The notes beneath the pieces were generated by a model that saw nothing but the letters and a program-made list of their open reading frames with translations, made no database searches and had not been told where the DNA came from. Source: Brevundimonas intermedia (lineage in GTDB: Bacteria; Pseudomonadota; Alphaproteobacteria; Caulobacterales; Caulobacteraceae). Taken from it: a stretch of 64,000 nt of DNA. This document shows, in pieces, positions 1 through 7,633 of the stretch. Position 1 is the first letter of the stretch. Every line of letters starts with the position of its first letter. Where the stretch lies: the NCBI RefSeq assembly GCF_004614235.1, contig NZ_SPVH01000002.1:730333-794332 (forward strand), written 5' to 3'. A program made the position numbers and the translations under genes.

Positions 1-597
1 GCCCGAACGGATGAAGGCGTCGCGGCGACGCTCGGCCAGACGCTTCTGCTGGGCGCTCAGGCCCGCCGCGTCTGCGGTGTCGGCGACGGTCTTGACCCGC
101 TGGAACAGCTTTTCGTTGAAGGTGATCTCGTCCGAGGCGGCCGACAGGATCGGCGACAGCTCGGTATCGACGGCGTCATAGGCTTCGCCGCCGATGTTGG
201 AGGTCATCACCCCATAGATGTTGGACGCGCGGTCCAGCGGCTCGCCCGCCAGTTCCAGCGCCGCCATGGTGTTGGCGAAGGTCGGGGCCTCGGGATTGTT
301 GGCGATGGCGGCGATGTCTGCGCGTTGCAGCTCGATGCCTTCCAGCATGGCTTCGCGCAGCTTGGCCGGCGTCACCTTGTCGAACGGCGGCACGCCGTCG
401 TAGGAGCCGGTCCAGACCTGCAACAGCTCGGCGCGCGGGGTCTGGGTCGGCAGGACGGCGCGGGCGATGCGCGCTTCCTCGGCCAGGCTGGCGGCGGACG
501 GCGCGGCTGCGGACCCGCCAGAGGCGGCCCCCGTCGAGGCGCAGGCCGACAGGGCCATCAGGCTGCCGCCCGCGATGAGAAGCTGGCGTCTATGCAT
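1..597 (-). CDS. M3-family peptidase (peptidyl-dipeptidase Dcp-like), N-terminal part, cut by window edge
   Basis: The visible 199 residues are the N-terminal part of a zinc metallopeptidase of family M3 (oligopeptidase / dipeptidyl carboxypeptidase), which trims short peptides in the cell envelope. The protein begins MHRRQLLIAGGSLMALSAC, which has a twin-arginine-like RR followed by a hydrophobic stretch and a lipobox (LSAC), so it is probably an exported lipoprotein. The next part (VTPAKLREAMLEGIELQ, then NNPEAPTFANTMAALE) matches the helical N-terminal domain of Dcp/OpdA enzymes. The HExxH catalytic site lies outside the window and cannot be checked. The start is the ATG whose complement lies at 595-597; there is no gene between it and the divergent murI. 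Confidence 0.8.
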   Translation of the reverse strand, partial: MHRRQLLIAGGSLMALSACASTGAASGGSAAAPSAASLAEEARIARAVLPTQTPRAELLQVWTGSYDGVPPFDKVTPAKLREAMLEGIELQRADIAAIANNPEAPTFANTMAALELAGEPLDRASNIYGVMTSNIGGEAYDAVDTELSPILSAASDEITFNEKLFQRVKTVADTADAAGLSAQQKRLAERRRDAFIRSG

Positions 598-727
598 GGA
601 ATGCTCCGAAAGAAGATCATGATTGCCCACACACTTAGGCGCACCGGACGGCCCCGTCACCTGACAGGACGGTAATCTTCTCGGCAATCCGGTTGGATAC
701 GTCGTCGCACTGCTCTAAAGCGCGCCC

Positions 728-1585
728 ATGGCTATTGGCGTTTTCGACTCCGGCGTGGGCGGTCTGACCGTTCACCGCGAACTGACACGGCGTTTCCCCG
801 CGCGGGACTTCATCTATCTGGCCGATCAGGCCCACGCCCCCTATGGCGGGCGCAGCGGCGAGGACATCGTCGAACTGACCAAGACGGGGTGCGAGCGCCT
901 GTTCGACGCCGGCGCCTCCGTGGTCGTCCTGGCCTGCAATACCGCCAGCGCCATCGCCCTTCGCCGCCTGCAACAGACCTGGCTGCCGGGCCTACGGGAG
1001 CGGCTGGGCCGTCCGGTCAACATCCTGGGCATCATCGTGCCGACCATCGAGGCCGCGACCGGCAAGCCCTGGAGCTTCGAGGCCGAGCGCCCGCAGGAGG
1101 GCGAGAAGGTCGCCTCCATCGCCATCACCGGCGTCTTCTGCACCGCCGCCACCGCGATCAGCCGCGTCTATGAGATCGAGATCGACAAGCGACGCGAGGA
1201 CATCGCCGTCTTCTCCGAACCCTGCCCCGGCCTGGCGGGCCTGATCGAGCTGGGCGCCCCTCGCGAAGAGCTGAAGGTGGTGATCGACGATCACGTCGAC
1301 GCCCTGCGCCGCCGCATCGGCCGCCATCCTGACAAGGCCATACTGGGCTGCACTCACTACGAGATCGTCGCCGAACTGTTCGCCCAGGCCCTGCCGGCGG
1401 GAACCGCGCTGATCGAACAGCCCAAGGCCGTCGCCGACGCGCTGGAGCGCTATTTCAAGACGCACCCCGAATACGATCTGGGCGACAGCGGCCGCCGCGA
1501 TTTCCTGACCACCGGCCAGGCCGGCCCCCAATCGGAGATGGTGTCGCAGTTCTGGGGCGCGCCCCTGACCTTCGCCCAGGCCTAG
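728..1585 (+). CDS. murI: Glutamate racemase
   Basis: This 285-residue protein interconverts L- and D-glutamate in the cytoplasm, supplying D-Glu for peptidoglycan. It opens with the family signature IGVFDSGVGGLTV (DSGVGG near residue 8). Both catalytic cysteines are present, in VVLACNTASA and AILGCTHYE, each in the conserved C-N-T or C-T-H context. The length fits the family, though an insertion around residues 110-140 (between the IIVPTIEAA and ITGVFCTAAT segments) makes it slightly long. The start is the ATG at 728; no clear Shine-Dalgarno sequence precedes it. The gene converges on the cation-efflux gene, with stop codons only a few bases apart. Confidence 0.95.
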   Translation: MAIGVFDSGVGGLTVHRELTRRFPARDFIYLADQAHAPYGGRSGEDIVELTKTGCERLFDAGASVVVLACNTASAIALRRLQQTWLPGLRERLGRPVNILGIIVPTIEAATGKPWSFEAERPQEGEKVASIAITGVFCTAATAISRVYEIEIDKRREDIAVFSEPCPGLAGLIELGAPREELKVVIDDHVDALRRRIGRHPDKAILGCTHYEIVAELFAQALPAGTALIEQPKAVADALERYFKTHPEYDLGDSGRRDFLTTGQAGPQSEMVSQFWGAPLTFAQA

Positions 1586-1589
1586 AGGG

Positions 1590-2591
1590 TCAGCAGCCCG
1601 GACAATCCGGCAGCGGCTCGTTCTCCAGCTGCAGCGTCGTGTGGCCGATGGCGTAACGTTTCGCCACGGCCTGGGCCTCGCAAATCAAAGCCGCCGTATC
1701 GCGACGGTCGTGCACCAGATGCGCCGTCAGGGCCGTCTCGGTCGTGGACAGGCCCCAGACGTGCAGATCATGCACCGCCCGCACGCCCGGCAGGGCGACC
1801 AGCGCCTTCTCCAGCGCCGGCACGTCCACGCCCGTCGGCGCGCCGTCCATGGCCAGGTTGACCGAATCCTTCAGCAGGCCCCAGGTCGACCAGAGGATCA
1901 CGACCACGATCGCCAGGCTGACCAGGGGATCGACCACCGACCAGCCGGTCAGCATGATCAAGCCCCCCGCCGCCACCACGCCCAGCGACACCCCGGCGTC
2001 GGCCATCATGTGCAGATAGGCGCCGCGCGCATTCAGGTCGTGCTGCGACTTCATGAACAGAAGCGCGGTGCCCAGGTTGATGACGAAGCCGATGCCCGCC
2101 ACCGCCATGATGAGGCCCGACCCGACCGGCGCCGGCTCGTTGAAGCGACGCACGGCCTCGAAGGCGATGGCCCCGCAGGCGAAGATCAGCAGTAGCGCAT
2201 TGCCCAGGGCCGCCAGAACCGTGGCCTTGCCGAACCCATAGGTCCGCCGACCGCCCGCCGCCCCATGCGCCCCGCGCCGCGCCAGCCAGGCCGCGCCGCC
2301 CGCCATGGCCAGGCCCAGCACGTCCGACAGATTATGCCCCGCATCGGCCAGCAGCGCCGTGGAATCCGCGATCAGGCCCGCGCCGAACTCGCACGCCACG
2401 AACAGCAGATTGACCACCAGACCGACGGCGTAGCGCCAGTCGCCGGTATCCACCGGGCCGTGGCTGTGTCCGCCATGCCCGTGACTGTGCCCATGATGGT
2501 TGTGCGAATGGCCGTGACCGTGCCCGTGATCCGAGTGCCCGTGATCCGAGTGGTCATGGCCGTGGTCGGCGTGGTCGTGCGCGGCGTTCAT
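1590..2591 (-). CDS. Cation diffusion facilitator (CzcD/ZitB-like zinc exporter)
   Basis: This is an inner-membrane proton-driven exporter of Zn2+ or a related divalent metal. I start it at the ATG whose complement lies at 2589-2591 (MNAAHDHADHGHDHS), giving 333 residues; an upstream in-frame ATG would add 18 residues read from the operator region. The first 50 residues are an extreme His/Gly/Asp-rich metal-binding tail. Six membrane segments follow. Both HxxxD motifs that build the transport site are visible (DAGHNLSD in the second segment, LHMMADAG in the fifth), a pattern typical of Zn/Cd transporters. A C-terminal ferredoxin-like domain contains VHDLHVWGLS. A perfect palindrome lies immediately upstream and suggests metal-responsive control. 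Confidence 0.92.
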   Translation of the reverse strand: MNAAHDHADHGHDHSDHGHSDHGHGHGHSHNHHGHSHGHGGHSHGPVDTGDWRYAVGLVVNLLFVACEFGAGLIADSTALLADAGHNLSDVLGLAMAGGAAWLARRGAHGAAGGRRTYGFGKATVLAALGNALLLIFACGAIAFEAVRRFNEPAPVGSGLIMAVAGIGFVINLGTALLFMKSQHDLNARGAYLHMMADAGVSLGVVAAGGLIMLTGWSVVDPLVSLAIVVVILWSTWGLLKDSVNLAMDGAPTGVDVPALEKALVALPGVRAVHDLHVWGLSTTETALTAHLVHDRRDTAALICEAQAVAKRYAIGHTTLQLENEPLPDCPGC

Positions 2592-2630
2592 GGCTCGCCT
2601 ATACGCCGTTTGGCGCAACAGCCAAGCTGA

Positions 2631-2661
2631 TACATGATAACGCATTGAATGTTATCATGTA
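2631..2661. promoter_or_regulatory. Perfect 11-bp inverted repeat, Zur-like operator
   Basis: TACATGATAAC at 2631-2641 and GTTATCATGTA at 2651-2661 are exact reverse complements around a 9-base spacer. Each arm by itself resembles the alphaproteobacterial Zur half-palindrome (GTTAT-n-ATGTAA). The dyad sits 40 bases upstream of the zinc-exporter start and just after the end of the next transporter gene, so it most likely controls the exporter. Assignment to Zur is inference from motif shape and gene function. Confidence 0.5.
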
Positions 2662-2669
2662 ATATCGCC

Positions 2670-3326
2670 TCAGTGCTGATGCATGGCGACGACGAGGCCC
2701 AGCGCGATCAGGGCCACGCCCAGCACCGCCCCCTCGTATCTCGCCCACCGTTCCAGCCGCAGGATCGAGGCGCCGGCGCTGGCCAGGGCCGTGAATGTCG
2801 CCATGCCGGCGACGGTGCCGACCGCGAACACTACCGTCAGCATCGCAAGAGCGCCGATGCCCGCCGAGGCCGAGGACAGATATATGGGCAACAACACTTC
2901 GCCCGGCGACACCGCCATCATCGCGATCAGGCCCAGGAAGGCCGCCTTGTCCGATACCGCCGGCTCCGAGGTTTCCAGGGCGGGACCGCCCGCCACGGCC
3001 GGCCGGCGCAAGGTCGCGCGGGCCAGATAGAAGGCGCCGAACAGGAACAGCAGCACCGCCGCCAGATGCGGCAGCACCCCCTCGATCCACTGATCCAGCG
3101 CCAGGCCCGCCGCCACGATCAGGCCGCCGACCACCGCCGTCGTGGCGATATGGGCCAGGCCCGCCGCCGTCACCGCCATGAGGATTCGCGACGGTCGCCA
3201 GCCTTGCGCCCGCCCGACCAGCGTGAAGGGCAGCCAGTGGGTCGGCAGGGCCGCATGCAGAAAGGCCGCGACGAAGCCGCCCCCCAGCAGGGAAAGCATG
3301 ACGGACTGTTCGGGACCGGGGGACAT
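2670..3326 (-). CDS. Six-TM metal-transport-type membrane protein (NicO/UreH/RcnA-like)
   Basis: This 218-residue protein is almost entirely hydrophobic, with about six membrane segments. The N-terminal segment carries AAFLHAALPTHWLPF, a His-rich motif reminiscent of the first-helix histidine signature of nickel/cobalt (NicO, UreH, RcnA) transporters. Two further helices contain LAHIATTAVVGGL and MMAVSPGEVLLPIYL. The sequence shows no soluble domain. Position between a zinc exporter and lysA, and a motif upstream that matches the exporter's operator, suggest a role in divalent-metal efflux or uptake. The substrate cannot be read from the sequence, and a sulfite-exporter (TauE/SafE)-like annotation is also possible. 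Confidence 0.65.
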   Translation of the reverse strand: MSPGPEQSVMLSLLGGGFVAAFLHAALPTHWLPFTLVGRAQGWRPSRILMAVTAAGLAHIATTAVVGGLIVAAGLALDQWIEGVLPHLAAVLLFLFGAFYLARATLRRPAVAGGPALETSEPAVSDKAAFLGLIAMMAVSPGEVLLPIYLSSASAGIGALAMLTVVFAVGTVAGMATFTALASAGASILRLERWARYEGAVLGVALIALGLVVAMHQH

Positions 3327-3343
3327 GACCGGCCCTATAGCGT

Positions 3344-3356
3344 GTTACTTTATAAC
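3344..3356. promoter_or_regulatory. Zur-like motif upstream of the NicO/UreH-like gene
   Basis: The sequence GTTACTTTATAAC (reverse complement GTTATAAAGTAAC) lies 18 bases upstream of the leftward start codon at 3326. Read on the minus strand it shares GTTAT-n-A-n-GTAA with each arm of the palindrome at 2631-2661. Two metal-transport genes in a row therefore carry the same motif. The regulator is inferred, not shown. Confidence 0.4.
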
Positions 3357-3375
3357 GGTCGAGAGGGATTCTCGC

Positions 3376-4650
3376 CTAAAGCCAGTCGGCGAACGGCTCG
3401 CGGTCCAGCATTTCCTCATAGGTCGGGCGCGGCCGGATCACGGCCCACTGATCGCCGTCCACCAGAACCTCGGGGACCAGGGGCCGGCTGTTGTATTCGC
3501 TGGCCATCACCGCGCCGTAAGCCCCCGCCCCGGTGAAGACGACCAGATCCTCGGCCTCCAGCGGCGGCAACTCACGATCGCGTGCGAAGGTGTCGCCGGT
3601 CTCGCACACCGGCCCGACCACATCGTGCGGCAGGCGCGCGCCCACACGCGGATTGACCGGCTGGATGTCGTGGAAGGCGTCGTACAGCGCCGGCCGCATC
3701 AGGTCGTTCATCGCCGCATCCAGCACCAGGAAACGCCGCCCGTCGGAGCGTTCGTTGACCTGGATCACCTGGCTGAGCAGCACGCCGGCGTTGGCGGCCA
3801 GCAGCCGCCCCGGCTCGAACGCCGCCTCGACGTCCAGCCCGTTCAGAACCCGCGCGGCCATGGCGACATAGTCGGCCGGCGACGGCGGTTCGGTCCCGCC
3901 GGAATAGGGCACGCCCAGGCCGCCGCCCAAGTCCAGCCGCGTCACGGCATGACCCTGCGACCGCAAGGTGCGCGTCATCTCGGCCAACACCTTGAAGGCG
4001 GCCTCCAGCGGCGCCAGGTCGGTGATCTGGCTGCCGATATGGCAGGCCAGCCCCACTGGCGTGACGTGGGGCGAGGCCGAGGCGCGCGCGTACAGCCCCA
4101 TCGCCTCCTCGACCGGCACGCCGAACTTGTCGCCCTTGCCGCCCGTGGTGATCTTGGCGTGACCGCCGGCGCCGACGTTAGGATTGACCCGCACGGCGAT
4201 GGCCGGAGACGTGTCCATCATGGCCGCGATGGCGATCAGCCGATCCAGCTCGGCGCCGGATTCGACGTTGATCTGGCGCACGCCGACGCTGATGGCGAAG
4301 GCCATTTCCACATCGGTCTTGCCCACGCCGGAAAAGATGATCCGGTCGGACGGCACGCCGGCCGCAAGAGCCCGGCGGATTTCGCCCTCGGACACCGTGT
4401 CCGCCCCCGACCCCAGCTTGGCCAGGGTCGCCAGCACCGACAGGTTGGAGTTGGCCTTGACCGCGAAGGCGATCAGGGCCTCGCCCAGGGCGTCGCGATG
4501 CGCATCGGCGGCGGCGCGCAGCAGGCCGTAGTGCCGCTTCAGCGTCGCGGTCGAATAGACATAGGCCGGCGTGCCGACCTCGTCCGCGATCAGTTCCAGC
4601 GGCACGCCCTCGGCATACAGGGCGCCGTCCTTCAGGTCGAAATGGTGCAA
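3376..4650 (-). CDS. lysA: Diaminopimelate decarboxylase
   Basis: LysA is a PLP enzyme that decarboxylates meso-diaminopimelate to L-lysine, the last step of the lysine pathway. From a TTG start at 4650 (reading LHHFDLKDGALYAEG) the protein has 424 residues, normal for the family. PLP lysine context FAVKANSNLSVL is present, as are HIGSQITDL, the glycine-rich GGGLGVPY phosphate site, EPGRLLAANAG and the CETGD substrate motif. No ATG is available near the family's usual N terminus. The start lies two bases after the stop of the lipoprotein gene, so it is probably translated by coupling from argH and the lipoprotein. Confidence 0.95.
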   Translation of the reverse strand: MHHFDLKDGALYAEGVPLELIADEVGTPAYVYSTATLKRHYGLLRAAADAHRDALGEALIAFAVKANSNLSVLATLAKLGSGADTVSEGEIRRALAAGVPSDRIIFSGVGKTDVEMAFAISVGVRQINVESGAELDRLIAIAAMMDTSPAIAVRVNPNVGAGGHAKITTGGKGDKFGVPVEEAMGLYARASASPHVTPVGLACHIGSQITDLAPLEAAFKVLAEMTRTLRSQGHAVTRLDLGGGLGVPYSGGTEPPSPADYVAMAARVLNGLDVEAAFEPGRLLAANAGVLLSQVIQVNERSDGRRFLVLDAAMNDLMRPALYDAFHDIQPVNPRVGARLPHDVVGPVCETGDTFARDRELPPLEAEDLVVFTGAGAYGAVMASEYNSRPLVPEVLVDGDQWAVIRPRPTYEEMLDREPFADWL

Positions 4651-4652
4651 GG

Positions 4653-4883
4653 CTAGCGCGGGTCGTTCTGGGCGGCGCCGGCGCCGATGGGGTTGGACGG
4701 ACCGCCGTCGATCGGCACGCTGCTGGACGGGCGGTTCATGGTCGCCGGCTCGGGCAGATGCGGCGCGCGGCTGTCGCGCGGCGCGCGTTCGGTCTCGCGC
4801 ACAGGCGATTCCAGATCGGCCATGCGGCCACAAGCCGAGGTCATAAGGGCGAGCGCGCCCACGACGATGAGGGTTTTCTTCAC
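4653..4883 (-). CDS. Small lipoprotein between argH and lysA (LptM/YifL-position)
   Basis: This 76-residue protein starts with GTG (complement at 4881-4883): [19 protein letters not shown]. It has a short positive N terminus, a hydrophobic core and a cysteine in a lipobox-like TSAC context, followed by a Pro/Ser-rich unstructured tail. Small lipoproteins in this position next to lysA or dapF are widespread in proteobacteria and were recently named LptM in enterics; whether this one has that role in LPS-transport (LptD) maturation is only inferred from position. Its GTG overlaps the argH stop (GTGA), and its TAG stop is two bases before the lysA start, so three genes form one coupled operon. 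Confidence 0.75.
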   Translation of the reverse strand: MKKTLIVVGALALMTSACGRMADLESPVRETERAPRDSRAPHLPEPATMNRPSSSVPIDGGPSNPIGAGAAQNDPR

Positions 4884-6319
4884 AGGCGGGCTCTCCAATC
4901 GGCGATACGCGCACGGACCTGTTCCGGCGCGGTTCCCCCATAGCTTTGACGGCTTTCGCAGGAAGCCTGGGCGGTCAGCACCTTGTAAACCGCTTCGGTG
5001 ATGCCCGGCTCCAGTTTCTGCATTTCTTCCAGCGGCAGTTGCGCCAGGTCCACGCCCAGGCCCTCTGCCCGCTTCACCGCCGCCCCCGTCACATGGTGCG
5101 CCTTGCGAAACGGCAGGTTCAGCTCGCGCACCAGCCAGTCGGCCAGGTCCGTCGCGGTCGAGAAGCCCGCGCCCGCCGCCTGGGCCATGCGTTCGGTGTT
5201 GGGCTGTAACGCCGAGACCATCGCGGTCATGGCGACCAGCGCCAGGTCCAGCGCGTCGAAGGCCTCGAACACCGGCGGCTTGTCCTCCTGCATGTCCTTG
5301 GAATAGGCCAGCGGAAGGCCTTTCATCACCGTGGACAGGGCGACCAGCGAGCCCATGATCCGGCCCGTCTTGGCGCGCACCAGTTCGGCGGCGTCGGGAT
5401 TGCGCTTCTGCGGCATGATCGACGACCCCGTCGTCAGGTCGTCGGGCAGGGAGGCGAAGCCGAACATCGGCGTCATCCAGATCACGATCTCCTCGGCCAG
5501 ACGCGACAGGTGGCCCGCCGTAATCGAGGCGGCGGCCAGGCTTTCCAGCGCGAAATCGCGGTCCGACACCGCGTCCAGCGAGTTCGCCATCGGCCGGTCG
5601 AAGCCCAGTTCCGCCGCCGTCATCTGCCGGTCGATGGGGAAGGGCGACCCGGCCAGGGCCGCGGCGCCCAGCGGGCTTTCGTTCATCCGGGCGCGCGCGT
5701 CGGCGAACCGCCCCGCATCGCGCCCGAACATCTCGACATAGGCCATCAGGTGGTGACCCAGGGTCACGGGCTGGGCCGTCTGCAAATGGGTGAAGCCGGG
5801 CATCAGGTCGCCTGCATGCTGTTCGGCGCGCGCCAGCAGGGCGGCCTGCAACGCCTTCAACTGGGCCACGCTACGGTCGCAGGCGTCGCGCACCCACAGG
5901 CGGAAATCGACGGCGACCTGGTCGTTGCGGCTGCGCGCGGTGTGCAGGCGGCCCGACGGCTCGCCGATCAGTTCGTTCAGGCGCGCCTCCACATTCATGT
6001 GGATGTCCTCGAACTGATCGCGGAACGGGAAGGTCCCGGCCTCGATCTCGGATTCGATGGCGTCCAACCCGCCCAGGATGGCTTCGGCGTCGGCCGACTG
6101 GACGATGCCCTGCTTGGCCAGCATGCGGCAGTGGGCGCGCGATCCGGCCAGATCCTGACGCCACAGCCGCTGATCCACGCCGATGGAGACGTTGATCGCC
6201 TGCATGATTTCGGCGGGGCGCGACGAAAAGCGTCCGCCCCACATGTCTTGACCCGCGGGCTTCACCGGCGCAGTCGAACCGCCAGATGGCTTGGCGTCGG
6301 AAGAGGTGGATTCAGTCAT
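4880..6319 (-). CDS. argH: Argininosuccinate lyase
   Basis: ArgH cleaves argininosuccinate to arginine and fumarate, the last step of arginine synthesis. The 479-residue protein has [21 protein letters not shown] near its start, HMNVEARL, the catalytic T-H-L-Q-x-A-Q-P region ([12 protein letters not shown]), and the superfamily signature loop [13 protein letters not shown] start at the ATG whose complement is 6317-6319 ([10 protein letters not shown]), giving the usual short unconserved leader. That start codon shares two bases with the ATG of the divergent tlpA-like gene. The stop overlaps the start of the following lipoprotein gene (GTGA), implying translational coupling towards lysA. Confidence 0.96.
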   Translation of the reverse strand: MTESTSSDAKPSGGSTAPVKPAGQDMWGGRFSSRPAEIMQAINVSIGVDQRLWRQDLAGSRAHCRMLAKQGIVQSADAEAILGGLDAIESEIEAGTFPFRDQFEDIHMNVEARLNELIGEPSGRLHTARSRNDQVAVDFRLWVRDACDRSVAQLKALQAALLARAEQHAGDLMPGFTHLQTAQPVTLGHHLMAYVEMFGRDAGRFADARARMNESPLGAAALAGSPFPIDRQMTAAELGFDRPMANSLDAVSDRDFALESLAAASITAGHLSRLAEEIVIWMTPMFGFASLPDDLTTGSSIMPQKRNPDAAELVRAKTGRIMGSLVALSTVMKGLPLAYSKDMQEDKPPVFEAFDALDLALVAMTAMVSALQPNTERMAQAAGAGFSTATDLADWLVRELNLPFRKAHHVTGAAVKRAEGLGVDLAQLPLEEMQKLEPGITEAVYKVLTAQASCESRQSYGGTAPEQVRARIADWRARL

Positions 6320-6983
6320 GAGCGGCTCTAGAAAGGCGATCTGGGCGGTCGTCGGCGCGGTCGTCGTCGTCAGCACCATCGCCGGCGCCGGCGGCATGGC
6401 GATGTCGCTATACGCCAATCATCGCCAGAAGGCGCAAGTCGAACAGGCCGCAATCGCCGCCGCGACGCCGAAAAGCGACCTGGCGCGGTTCGCCGTCGGC
6501 CCCCTGGCGGCGCTTTCGACCCCGGTCCAGGCCGAAATGGCCCCCGAATACGCCTTCCGCGACCGCACCGGCACCGCCGTCCGCTTTTCGGCCTTCCAGG
6601 GCAAGGTGGTGGTCGTAAATCTGTGGGCCATGTGGTGCGCGCCGTGCAAGGCCGAGATGCCGACGCTTCAGGCCTTGGCGAAAGCCTATGAGGCGAATGA
6701 GGATCTGGTGGTTCTGCCGATCAACGTCGACGCGACGCCGGAAGCGGCGGCCGAGGCCAGACGCTTCCTCGACGACCACGCCCCCCTGCCCTTCTACAGC
6801 GACATCCGCTTCCAGTTGCCGTTCGAGTTTCCCGGCAAGGGCGCCATGCCGCAGACGATCATCTTGGATCGCCAAGGCCGTATCCGCGCCACGATGGCGG
6901 GCGAGGCGGACTGGTCCAGCCCCCAGGCTCGCGCCCTGATCGACGCGGTGCTGGCGGAAGGCGGCGCACCGCCTCCAGAGTGA
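6318..6983 (+). CDS. tlpA: TlpA-family membrane-anchored thioredoxin-like protein
   Basis: This 221-residue protein is anchored by one N-terminal membrane segment (residues 7-32) with a periplasmic thioredoxin fold. The active site reads WAMWCAPC with cysteines 107 and 110, and the following [10 protein letters not shown] helix and the [14 protein letters not shown] cis-proline strand are typical of TlpA/ResA. Such proteins reduce thiols for cytochrome c or cytochrome oxidase assembly. I chose the ATG at 6318 because AGAGGTGG precedes it at good spacing; a TTG nine codons upstream is also open. The start codon overlaps that of divergent argH (CATG), so each gene's ribosome site lies inside the other's first codons. 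Confidence 0.9.
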   Translation: MSGSRKAIWAVVGAVVVVSTIAGAGGMAMSLYANHRQKAQVEQAAIAAATPKSDLARFAVGPLAALSTPVQAEMAPEYAFRDRTGTAVRFSAFQGKVVVVNLWAMWCAPCKAEMPTLQALAKAYEANEDLVVLPINVDATPEAAAEARRFLDDHAPLPFYSDIRFQLPFEFPGKGAMPQTIILDRQGRIRATMAGEADWSSPQARALIDAVLAEGGAPPPE

Positions 6984-6991
6984 TCCGTGCT

Positions 6992-7300
6992 TTAGTTATC
7001 GACCGGAACGCGCTGGTCCGTGGCGGGATTGATCGCGCCGGGCTTGCCTTCGGCGGCCGCTTCGGCCTGTTCGCCTTCCAGCTTGTCCGCGACCTTGCCG
7101 GCCCCGGTCTCGACCGCCTGAGCGGCCTTCATCGCACCACCCTCGATCACCTCACCGGCACGCGACGCCACATCCGCCGTCTTGTCGGCGGCGGCCTCGG
7201 CATGGGCTTCGGTATTTTCCTGTTCGGCCTCGGTGCAGGCGGCGGCGCCCAGGGTCAGGGCGGCGACGGCCGCCATCAGGGCTTTGGTTCGGATCGTCAC
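6992..7300 (-). CDS. Small Ala/Glu-rich exported protein, probable lipoprotein
   Basis: The 102-residue product starts at a GTG (complement 7298-7300) with GGAG about nine bases upstream. It has a signal peptide TIRTKALMAAVAALTLGAAAC ending at a cysteine, so it is likely a lipoprotein although the lipobox (AAAC) is weak. The mature part is low-complexity and helical, rich in Ala, Glu and Lys, with an end reading INPATDQRVPVDN. No domain is recognisable. It converges on the tlpA-like gene with eight bases between the two stops. Confidence 0.65.
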   Translation of the reverse strand: MTIRTKALMAAVAALTLGAAACTEAEQENTEAHAEAAADKTADVASRAGEVIEGGAMKAAQAVETGAGKVADKLEGEQAEAAAEGKPGAINPATDQRVPVDN

Positions 7301-7372
7301 GGCGGATCTCCGGTCAAGGTTAAGGTGTCGACCGAGAACGCAGCACAACGGCACAGGTTGCAGCGGCGGAAG

Positions 7373-7449
7373 TGGTGACTGGAGGCGGGATCGAACCGCC
7401 GACCTGTGGGTTATGAATCCACCGCTCTAACCATCTGAGCTACCCAGTC
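7373..7449 (-). tRNA. tRNA-Met (anticodon CAT)
   Basis: Read on the minus strand, a full 77-nt cloverleaf can be drawn: acceptor GACTGGG pairing with TCCAGTC, D arm with GCTCAGATGGTTAGAGC, anticodon loop TTCATAA, T arm GGCGG-TTCGATC-CCGCC, discriminator A and an encoded CCA. The anticodon CAT gives elongator methionine. A lysidine-modified Ile tRNA also carries CAT and cannot be wholly excluded by eye. The closing pair of the anticodon stem next to the loop is A with C rather than a Watson-Crick pair. Confidence 0.92.
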
Positions 7450-7633
7450 CCGGGCCTGCGCGAGGCCGATGGCCAGCGCGAAAGAGGCGTGCCTATATCG
7501 CCGTCGGGCGCGCGGTTCAAGTCGTCTCGGTCAGATCGTGCGGCGATAGGGCGCAAGACGCCGCAGGGCCGGAACGGTAACGCTGGCGTCGCCGTTCCAG
7601 AACCAACGCCTGTTTCCCATCGGAGCCTCTGCC

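Noticed and set aside
3142..4656. 504-codon plus-strand frame
   Set aside because: Antisense to lysA and the NicO/UreH-like gene; no domain, unusual composition.
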